Source: an uncultured Lachnospiraceae bacterium (GTDB lineage: Bacteria; Bacillota; Clostridia; Lachnospirales; Lachnospiraceae). From it: DNA of 6,905 nt. Shown in pieces: positions 1 through 5,831 of this stretch (positions are counted from its first letter, which is position 1; each line of letters starts with the position of its first letter). A model generated the notes under the pieces. The model made no database searches. It saw nothing but the letters and a program-made list of their open reading frames with translations, and was not told where the DNA came from. The stretch lies in contig CALZMS010000048.1 of NCBI GenBank assembly GCA_945788595.1, positions 1 through 6,905 on the forward strand, given 5' to 3'. Made by a program: the position numbers and the translations under genes.

Positions 1-664
1 TTTCCTGGCTGGATCCATGTAAAGACAATGCCAGAGTGATCTGAAAACCTTCTTCAGCAAGACGCTTCATATTGGGAACAATGCCGCAGGTAGATGCAGT
101 TACATTTCTCTGACTGATATGTAAACCATGTTCATCAGTCAGCATATGGATGAACTTCACAAAGTTGTCATAGTTATCCATGGGCTCTCCTGTTCCCATC
201 AGCACGATATTGGAAACTCTGTCATTCATGATTCTCTGGATCTGATAGATCTGTTCCAGCATCTCCGAAGGTTTCAGATTACGGATCCAGCCATCCAGTG
301 TGGAAGCACAGAAGCGGCAGCCCATCTTACAGCCTACCTGCGTAGAAATGCAGACACTGTTGCCATGATGATATTCCATCCATACACTCTCTACCACATG
401 GCCGTCCTCCAGACGGAAAAGGAATTTTCGGGTTCCATCCAGCTTTGACACCTGCATCTGTACACATTCCAGTGTTACCAACGGGTACTCTTTTTCAAGC
501 TGCTGCCGAAAAGAAGCCGGAAGATTGGTCATTTCATCATAAGTACATACATTCTTTTCGTGGAGCCAGCCAAAAAGCTGTGCGGCCCGGAAAGGTTTTT
601 CTCCCATCTGAACTGTCAGATCCTTCAGTTCTTCCGGAAGCATAGATTTACAATCCCAGTCCAT
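1..664 (-). CDS. rlmN: Dual-specificity 23S rRNA (A2503-C2)/tRNA (A37-C2) methyltransferase RlmN, 3' end cut off by window
   Basis: This is a radical SAM enzyme that methylates C2 of A2503 in 23S rRNA at the peptidyl transferase centre; in some bacteria it also methylates A37 of tRNAs. About 221 codons are present, running off the left edge. The N-terminal helical RNA-binding region (about residues 1-90, with PFRAAQLFGWLHEKNV) is followed by VESVWM with the conserved Glu92. Next comes the radical SAM cluster motif GCKMGCRFC, with Cys112, Cys116 and Cys119 as the [4Fe-4S] ligands. Cys105, seven residues earlier, matches the resolving cysteine (Cys118 in E. coli). MGTGEP and ITLALSLHGS also fit the family. 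The methyl-carrying cysteine near the C-terminus lies outside the window. I chose ATG at 664 because it has AGGAGG six bases upstream; the in-frame ATG at 643 has none. The start overlaps the end of rsmB by 17 bases, which suggests translational coupling. Cfr-type resistance enzymes are related, but the position and the motifs favour RlmN. Confidence 0.96.
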   Translation of the reverse strand, partial: MDWDCKSMLPEELKDLTVQMGEKPFRAAQLFGWLHEKNVCTYDEMTNLPASFRQQLEKEYPLVTLECVQMQVSKLDGTRKFLFRLEDGHVVESVWMEYHHGNSVCISTQVGCKMGCRFCASTLDGWIRNLKPSEMLEQIYQIQRIMNDRVSNIVLMGTGEPMDNYDNFVKFIHMLTDEHGLHISQRNVTASTCGIVPNMKRLAEEGFQITLALSLHGSSQE

Positions 665-2018
665 CGTCTTCCTCCTTTTTCAGTCTTGCCAGGAAGAATC
701 CGTCTGTTTTGTGAATTCCCGGCAAAAGCTGCAGCATTCCCCACTGCGTCAGATCACTGCGAAGCTGCGGCGGCAGATAAGGATCCAGACTTTCCGCGTG
801 GAAAGGATAATGCTTTGTCAGCCATTTTACATTTTCCTGGTTTTCTTCCTCACAGATCGTACAGGTACTGTACATCAGAACCCCGCCCGGTTTCACGTAA
901 GCGGCGGCATTATGCAGGATCTGTCTCTGCAGCTGCACCAGATCCCGGATTTTATCCGGATCCATTCTGTATTTGATATCTGTTTTTTTACCGATCACGC
1001 CTAGCCCGGAGCAGGGAACATCCGCCAGCACAATATCAAATTGTTCCACACTTTTACGGTCAAATATGGTGGCATCCTGGCGGATGGCTTCCACATTGAC
1101 CACACCGCACCGGTCAATATTCTTCTGGATCAGACCGGTCTTATATTCTGTCAGATCTCTGGCCTGCACATTTCCCGTGCCCTGCAGAAGATCTGCCATA
1201 TGAAGGCTCTTTCCTCCCGGTGCCGCGCAAATATCAAGAACAGTATCTCCCTTTTGGGGGTTCGCACAGACAGCTACCAGCATGGAGCTGACATCCTGCA
1301 CCTGAATCCTGCCTTCCCGGAAAGCCCTTAGTCCCGGAATATAGTCAAATCCGGAAATATCATATGCCGTGTCGACATAAGGCGCTTTTTCCACCGTTAC
1401 GCCATCTTCCCTCAGCATACGCAAAGTCATTTCCACATCCGAACAAAACGTATTGACCCGGACAGTCGTAGGACGTTCTCTGAGAAAATCCTTCAGTATT
1501 CTTTCTGTAATTTCTTCTCCATAAACACGGATCCATTTTTCGACCAGCCATTCCGGAATCGAATATTTCACAGACAGAAAAGATTTTATTATTTCCCGCG
1601 GCGGCATCGGAAGGCTATCCTTTGTTCTGCTGAGATTACGAAGAACGGCATTCACAAATCCCTTAAGACTGTAAAAACCTTTTTTCTGTGCCAGCTTGAC
1701 AGCCTCATTGCAGGCTGCGGAATCCGGCACACTGTCCATATATACGATCTGATAAACGGCACTCCGGATAATTTCGCGAATTGCCGGTTTCATTTTATTT
1801 ACTTTCACACTGGATATCTGATCCACCCAGTAGTCGATCTGTATGCGATTTTCGATCGTCCCCTCAAAGACCCGGGTTATAAAAGCCCTGTCCTGCTTGG
1901 GAAGGAACTGATATTTCTCCAGTGTTTCCCGCAGTACCAGATGGCTGTACTGTTCTTCCTGACTGACAGAAAGCAGCATCTGCATGACCAACTCACGAGT
2001 CAGGCTTACCTGTGCCAT
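648..2018 (-). CDS. rsmB: 16S rRNA (cytosine(967)-C(5))-methyltransferase RsmB
   Basis: This protein uses SAM to methylate C5 of cytosine 967 (E. coli numbering) in 16S rRNA. It has 456 residues, near the usual length for full RsmB. Residues 1-140 form a NusB-like helical domain (EEQYSHLVLRETLE, IDYWVDQIS, FVNAVLRNL). Residues from about 150 to 450 form the RsmF/Nop2-type catalytic part. Motif I is LDICAAPGGK (261-270) for SAM binding. Motif IV is ADVPCSGLG (332-340) with Cys336, and motif VI is YSTCT (383-387) with Cys386; these are the paired cysteines of m5C RNA methyltransferases. The end, LLPGIHKTDGFFLARL, is typical of the family. The start ATG has GGGGGAG five bases upstream. The acidic tail KKEEDDG is encoded by the same bases that form the ribosome binding site and start of rlmN. 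The NusB domain makes RsmB much more likely than RsmF or another m5C enzyme. Confidence 0.97.
   Translation of the reverse strand: MAQVSLTRELVMQMLLSVSQEEQYSHLVLRETLEKYQFLPKQDRAFITRVFEGTIENRIQIDYWVDQISSVKVNKMKPAIREIIRSAVYQIVYMDSVPDSAACNEAVKLAQKKGFYSLKGFVNAVLRNLSRTKDSLPMPPREIIKSFLSVKYSIPEWLVEKWIRVYGEEITERILKDFLRERPTTVRVNTFCSDVEMTLRMLREDGVTVEKAPYVDTAYDISGFDYIPGLRAFREGRIQVQDVSSMLVAVCANPQKGDTVLDICAAPGGKSLHMADLLQGTGNVQARDLTEYKTGLIQKNIDRCGVVNVEAIRQDATIFDRKSVEQFDIVLADVPCSGLGVIGKKTDIKYRMDPDKIRDLVQLQRQILHNAAAYVKPGGVLMYSTCTICEEENQENVKWLTKHYPFHAESLDPYLPPQLRSDLTQWGMLQLLPGIHKTDGFFLARLKKEEDDGLGL
665..676 (-). promoter_or_regulatory. rlmN ribosome binding site inside the end of rsmB
   Basis: Read on the minus strand, AGGAGG (671-676) is followed by a six-base spacer and the ATG of rlmN at 664. 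The site lies within the last codons of rsmB, so the same bases encode its Lys-Lys-Glu-Glu-Asp-Asp tail. It settles the rlmN start against the later ATG at 643. Confidence 0.85.
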
Positions 2019-2086
2019 CTATACTCCCCCTCTCTGTATCTGAAAATATTGTATAACTGCCATACCTACACAGATGTACTGCCGGA
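2019..2086 (-). other. fmt-rsmB intergenic gap with the rsmB ribosome binding site
   Basis: These 68 bases are the longest gap in the window. At the rsmB end, GGGGGAG (2024-2030) is a good ribosome binding site, five bases before the ATG. The rest is AT-rich in its middle (an AATATTTTC stretch on the minus strand). I see no stable hairpin followed by a T-run and no paired -35/-10 boxes, so transcription probably reads through from fmt. Confidence 0.6.
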
Positions 2087-3019
2087 TCAGAGCAGCATTG
2101 TTCCTGTCTCGACCTTGCAGCCTCTCAAAAATGTCGCGGCATCCATCCGCTTTTTGCCCTCCAGCTGCAGCTCCAGGAGTTCCAGGATTCCATCACCTGT
2201 CTGTACGCACAGCGCATCCGTTTTTGTACCGCATACACTGCCGGCACTCTGACCGGAGTTTTCACTGCAGACTCTTGCTTTCCACACCTTCAGCTGTTTT
2301 CCATGCAGACGAGCGGTACATCCCGGCCAGGGGGAAAGTCCGCGAACCAGCCGTTCCAGTCTGACGGCCGACATCTGCCAGTCGATTTTTCCATCCTCCC
2401 GGCGGATCATAGCAGCATATGGTGTCGGACTCTCTTCTGGCTGTTTTTCGCCAGGAATATCCTCCACCATAAGCTTCTGCAAAGTCTCGCTCATCAACTG
2501 TGCGCCTGCTGCACTAAGCTTGTCAAACAGGCTTCCGCCCGTCTCATCCTCTTCAATAGGTACAACGACTTTTGTCAGCATATCACCGGTATCCAGACCT
2601 TCATCCATACGCATCATCGTTACACCGGTCTCTTTTTCTCCATCTATGATCGCTCTCTGGATCGGTGCCGCTCCCCGATATTTCGGAAGCAGAGAGGCAT
2701 GAATATTCAGACAGCCAAATTCCGGCAGCTCCAGAACCTCTTTCGGGATAATCTGCCCGAAAGCCGCCACGATGATCACCTCCGGGTGAAGACTTTTTAT
2801 ATATTCCACACATTCCGGATCACGCACCCGCTTTGGCTGATATACTTCCAGCCCCAGGCGCTGTGCCTCTTCTTTAACCGGAGGCGGTGTCAGCACCATT
2901 TTACGGCCCTGCGGTTTATCCGGCTGCGTAATCACTGCCAGGATCTCATGACCATCCTCAGCCAGTCTTTTTAAGGCACCTACCGCGAAATCCGGTGTTC
3001 CCATAAATACAGCTTTCAT
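2087..3019 (-). CDS. fmt: Methionyl-tRNA formyltransferase
   Basis: Fmt transfers a formyl group from 10-formyl-tetrahydrofolate to Met on the initiator tRNA, giving the fMet-tRNA used in bacterial initiation. From ATG 3019 it has 310 residues, the normal family length. The N-terminal Rossmann-like domain opens with VFMGTPDFAV. The catalytic region is GCLNIHASLLPKYRGAAPIQ, where Asn105 and His107 match the active-site pair. Asp143 in MDEGLDTGDM is the third catalytic residue. Residues from about 200 onward form the C-terminal beta-barrel tRNA-binding domain (PWPGCTARLHGKQLKVWKA). An in-frame GTG at 3028 would add three residues (MKK). I prefer ATG 3019 because AGGTGA sits five bases before it, but GTG 3028 also has an AGGA five bases upstream, so the start is open. 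It follows def after about 20 bases; the pairing with def is a widespread arrangement. Confidence 0.97.
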   Translation of the reverse strand: MKAVFMGTPDFAVGALKRLAEDGHEILAVITQPDKPQGRKMVLTPPPVKEEAQRLGLEVYQPKRVRDPECVEYIKSLHPEVIIVAAFGQIIPKEVLELPEFGCLNIHASLLPKYRGAAPIQRAIIDGEKETGVTMMRMDEGLDTGDMLTKVVVPIEEDETGGSLFDKLSAAGAQLMSETLQKLMVEDIPGEKQPEESPTPYAAMIRREDGKIDWQMSAVRLERLVRGLSPWPGCTARLHGKQLKVWKARVCSENSGQSAGSVCGTKTDALCVQTGDGILELLELQLEGKKRMDAATFLRGCKVETGTMLL

Positions 3020-3037
3020 CTTTTTCACCTGCTTCCT
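3020..3037 (-). promoter_or_regulatory. fmt translation start region with two alternative ribosome binding sites
   Basis: On the minus strand, AGGA (3034-3037) precedes an in-frame GTG at 3028 by five bases. AGGTGA (3025-3030), which overlaps that GTG, precedes the ATG at 3019 by five bases. Both fit the anti-Shine-Dalgarno end of 16S rRNA. The two starts differ by three codons and leave the VFMGTPDF motif unchanged. Confidence 0.55.
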
Positions 3038-3040
3038 GCC

Positions 3041-3550
3041 TTATTTTTCGATCAGTTCATCGATCTCGTCAAAGGCATCCTCCTCATCGTAAGAAACATC
3101 ATGAAGCTCGCCTTCTACATGCTCTACATACAGAATACCATCCAGATGTTCACATTCATGGCATATGGCTCTGGCCAGAAGCCCTTCTCCTGTCACCTCA
3201 ATAGGTTCCATATTTTCATCCAGAGCACGAACGACCACATGGTCCGGTCTGGTCACCTTACCGGCTTTTCCCGGTACACTTAAACAGCCTTCATCACCGG
3301 TCTGACTGCCTGATGTTTCCACAATCTCAGGATTAATCAGACAATAAGCGTCTCCGTCTCCCACATCGATCACAACGATCCTTTTCAGAATACCTACCTG
3401 AGGCGCGGCCAATCCTACACCACAGGCATCATACATAGTATCAAACATATCTCCGATCAATGTGCTGATCTTATCTGTCATCTGTTCTACGGGACGGCAG
3501 ACCTTTGTCAGTACTCTGTCTCCCATCACCCGAATATTTCTGATTGCCAT
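3041..3550 (-). CDS. def: Peptide deformylase
   Basis: This metalloenzyme removes the N-formyl group from the first Met of new proteins as they leave the ribosome. Its 169 residues are a normal length for type 1 deformylases. All three signature motifs are intact: GVGLAAPQVG (44-53), EGCLSVPG (87-94) with the metal-binding Cys89, and HECEHLDG (131-138) with metal ligands His131 and His135 and catalytic Glu132. The C-terminus is a strongly acidic tail (about residues 152-169, SYDEEDAFDEIDELIEK), which extends past the catalytic fold. AGGAGG lies five bases before the ATG. The start comes 11 bases after the priA stop, and fmt follows closely, so the enzymes that add and remove the formyl group are probably made from one transcript. 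Confidence 0.98.
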   Translation of the reverse strand: MAIRNIRVMGDRVLTKVCRPVEQMTDKISTLIGDMFDTMYDACGVGLAAPQVGILKRIVVIDVGDGDAYCLINPEIVETSGSQTGDEGCLSVPGKAGKVTRPDHVVVRALDENMEPIEVTGEGLLARAICHECEHLDGILYVEHVEGELHDVSYDEEDAFDEIDELIEK

Positions 3551-3561
3551 AACGTCCTCCT
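3551..3561 (-). promoter_or_regulatory. def ribosome binding site
   Basis: On the minus strand, a full AGGAGG (3556-3561) lies five bases before the def ATG. It fills the whole 11-base gap after the priA stop codon, which leaves no room for a separate promoter in the gap. Confidence 0.85.
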
Positions 3562-5778
3562 CTATGCATTTAAATCGTATTGTATATACATGGCATCAAA
3601 GCCTTTATTGATTTCTATATAATGTTCCGTCTGTTCCCGCAGGATCTTTAAAAACTGCTCATCCTTGCCTTTGATATAGATCACCCGGCGGTACATATCG
3701 TTGATCTTTGCCACTGCCTCATCTGCAGGGCCTATGATCTGAACCTCTGCTCTGTGTGCAATTCTTTCCAGAAAACGTTTCAGATACATCATGGCCATCT
3801 CCAGCCGGTCAGCATCCGTATAACTGACATGAATGGCCAGCATGGAGCTGGTTGGCGGATATCCCATCAGTTCACGGTATCCGATCTCCTGCTGATAAAA
3901 CTGTCCATAATTCTGAACAGCAGCAGCCTCTATAGCATAATGCTCCGGATGATACGTCTGTATCACTGCGCATCCTGCCTTTTCTGCCCGTCCAGCCCGG
4001 CCTACAGCCTGAGTCAAAAGCTGAAAGGTTCGCTCCGCGGACCTGTAATCTGCGGAGAACAGTGACATATCCGCCGCCAGAGCACCTACCAGTGTCACTT
4101 CCGGGAAATCATGTCCCTTAACGATCATCTGCGTGCCGATCAGAATGTCTGCCTGATGTTCACCAAAGGCTCTGACGATTTCTTCGTGGTCATTCTTATG
4201 CCGGGTCGTATCCATATCCATCCGGAGGATCCTGGCTTCCGGAAATTCTTTATGCAGCATCTCTTCTATCTGCTGCGTCCCCGCCCGGAAAGCACTGATA
4301 TAGGGGGAACCGCAGGATGGACAGATATTGACCGGACTTTTGCTGCGCCCGCAATAATGACAGACAAGCCGGCCGTCTCTGTGCATCGTCATGGACACGT
4401 CGCAATGCGGGCATTTGATGACGTACCCGCACATACGGCAGGAAATAAACCCGGCATACCCTCTTCTGTTCAAAAACAAAAGCGCCTGTTCTTTTCTGTC
4501 CAGACATTCTCTGAGAGATGTCAGAAGCTGCCTGCTGAATACGGAGCGATTGCCCGCCTTCAGTTCTTCCCGCATATCCGTGATATATACCGTAGGGAGC
4601 CCATGACGGCCGTAACGGCTGTTTAATTCTACTTTTTTGTAAAGCCTCTGTTCACAGCGCCAGGAAGCTTCCAGAGAAGGGGTGGCTGAACCCAAAACAA
4701 CGTATGCATTCTCAAGCTTACCTCTCTCCACAGCCGTTTCCCGGGCATGATAGCGAGGTGTTTTCTCACTGTGATAGGAAGTTTCCTGCTCTTCATCCAC
4801 AATAATCAGTCCCAGATTCGGAAACGGAGCAAAGAGCGCTGATCGTGGACCGATCATAATAGAAGCGCTGCCGTTTCGCGCCCGTTCAAACTGCTGAGCT
4901 TTCTCACCGGCAGACAGACGGGAATGCAGAATGGCCACTTTATCCTGAAAGCACTGGCAAAATCGTTCTACATTCTGATAGGTCAGCGCGATTTCCGGAA
5001 CAAGAAGAATCGCCTGTCTTCCTTCACGCAGTATCTGCTCGATCAAATGCATGTAGATCATAGTCTTGCCGCTTCCGGTGATTCCCTGCAAAAGTACAGG
5101 GCGCGGGTCTGGTGACTTCCACTCTTCCCGGATTTCTTTCAGTGCTTTCACTTGCTCAGAGGTAAGAATGGGCAGATCTCTATGTTGTCCTGAAATCTTC
5201 ATGGGCACAGAAGCTGACATGTCTACTATGCGGATTATATTTTCTTTTTCAAAGGCTTTGAGAATCCCTGCATTTAATTTAAGTTCTTTGACACAAGCGG
5301 AATACTCTGTCTCTTCGTGTTCCAGAAGATAACACAGAAACCTTTCTCTTGCTTTGTGATTTTTCCTGTTTTCCTCCTGTATGCGTGATAAAATCTCATC
5401 GCCTTCCGCTGTCCGTATTATTTTTTTCTTTGCATGACGTTCTGTTTTCTGTCGTATCGGCAGCACAGTCCGCAGGGCCTGCAGCATAGTGCAGCCATAA
5501 GTTTTTCTGATCCAGCCAGCCAGCTCCATCATACGGCTTTCCACTGTTTCACTTTGCTCACACAGAGCACGAATTTCTTTTATCTTTTTCGGATCATAGT
5601 CCGGCTGATCTGTAATCTGCACTACATATCCCCGGATCACTTTATTTCCGGCGCCAAAGGGAATCTCTACCTGAACTCCCGGATACACACTGTTTTCCAG
5701 TGCTGCCGGGATTCTGTACTGAAAATGTCTGTCCAGCTGTTCGGCAGAAATATCCACAATCACATCCGCGTATTTCAT
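3562..5778 (-). CDS. priA: Primosomal protein N' (replication restart helicase PriA)
   Basis: PriA recognises abandoned replication forks, unwinds DNA in the 3'-5' direction and helps reload the replicative helicase. From ATG 5778 it has 738 residues, the usual size. In order: an N-terminal 3'-DNA-binding domain (MKYADVIVDIS onward); Walker A GITGSGKT (232-239); Walker B box VDEEQ (327-331); motif III GSATPS (363-368); eight zinc-binding cysteines in four pairs (447/450, 456/459, 473/476, 486/489); motif V IGTQMIVKGHDFP (547-559); and motif VI QAVGRAGR (590-597). All key helicase elements and zinc ligands are present, so it should be active. The one departure is Gln in place of His in the DEEH box. 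A longer reading from GTG 5811 is open but has no ribosome binding site; ATG 5778 has GGGGGAGG and gives the standard family N-terminus. It lies 53 bases after the upstream ligase gene and 11 before def. Confidence 0.98.
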   Translation of the reverse strand: MKYADVIVDISAEQLDRHFQYRIPAALENSVYPGVQVEIPFGAGNKVIRGYVVQITDQPDYDPKKIKEIRALCEQSETVESRMMELAGWIRKTYGCTMLQALRTVLPIRQKTERHAKKKIIRTAEGDEILSRIQEENRKNHKARERFLCYLLEHEETEYSACVKELKLNAGILKAFEKENIIRIVDMSASVPMKISGQHRDLPILTSEQVKALKEIREEWKSPDPRPVLLQGITGSGKTMIYMHLIEQILREGRQAILLVPEIALTYQNVERFCQCFQDKVAILHSRLSAGEKAQQFERARNGSASIMIGPRSALFAPFPNLGLIIVDEEQETSYHSEKTPRYHARETAVERGKLENAYVVLGSATPSLEASWRCEQRLYKKVELNSRYGRHGLPTVYITDMREELKAGNRSVFSRQLLTSLRECLDRKEQALLFLNRRGYAGFISCRMCGYVIKCPHCDVSMTMHRDGRLVCHYCGRSKSPVNICPSCGSPYISAFRAGTQQIEEMLHKEFPEARILRMDMDTTRHKNDHEEIVRAFGEHQADILIGTQMIVKGHDFPEVTLVGALAADMSLFSADYRSAERTFQLLTQAVGRAGRAEKAGCAVIQTYHPEHYAIEAAAVQNYGQFYQQEIGYRELMGYPPTSSMLAIHVSYTDADRLEMAMMYLKRFLERIAHRAEVQIIGPADEAVAKINDMYRRVIYIKGKDEQFLKILREQTEHYIEINKGFDAMYIQYDLNA

Positions 5779-5789
5779 GTTCCTCCCCC
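5779..5789 (-). promoter_or_regulatory. priA ribosome binding site with short spacing
   Basis: On the minus strand, GGGGGAGG (5782-5789) is followed by only AAC before the ATG of priA. The pairing potential is strong, but three bases is closer than the usual five to nine. No other in-frame start nearby has a better site, so it supports ATG 5778 while hinting at reduced or modulated initiation. Confidence 0.65.
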
Positions 5790-5804
5790 GTATCTGCACA
5801 TTTT

Positions 5805-5830
5805 CGGGCACAGCCGAGGGCTGTAACCCG
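5805..5830 (-). other. Intercistronic hairpin between the murE-type gene and priA
   Basis: An inverted repeat starts one base after the stop codon of the upstream ligase gene. On the plus strand it reads CGGG, C, ACAGCC, GAG, GGCTGT, AA, CCCG. This gives a perfect six-pair inner stem with a three-base loop and a perfect four-pair outer stem, separated by a 1x2 internal loop. On the transcribed (minus) strand it is followed by AAAATG rather than a T-run, so it does not look like an intrinsic terminator for the operon. It could protect or delimit mRNA segments or affect priA translation; this role is inferred. Confidence 0.6.
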
Positions 5831-5831
5831 T

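Noticed and set aside
128..645. Plus-strand open frames (128-448 and 445-645) at the left end
   Set aside because: They are antisense to rlmN, whose minus-strand frame is open throughout and carries the radical SAM cluster motif.
2040..2065. Possible -10 box (TATACAAT on the minus strand) in the fmt-rsmB gap
   Set aside because: No matching -35 element is found at a suitable distance, and the stretch is simply AT-rich, so it is not enough to call a promoter.
2303..2974. Plus-strand open frame of 223 codons opposite fmt
   Set aside because: It lies wholly antisense to a clear, full-length fmt, its translation shows no recognisable domain, its composition is that of a reverse-complement frame (rich in His, Ser, Arg, Phe), and it has no supporting context.
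4111..4626. Plus-strand open frame of 171 codons opposite the zinc-binding part of priA
   Set aside because: The minus-strand frame encodes the conserved PriA cysteine pairs and helicase motifs; the plus frame has no recognisable domain.
5805..5830. Reading the murE-priA hairpin as a rho-independent terminator
   Set aside because: On the transcribed minus strand the stem is followed by AAAATGTGC with no T-run. On the plus strand a short TTTATT follows, but there is no plus-strand gene to terminate.
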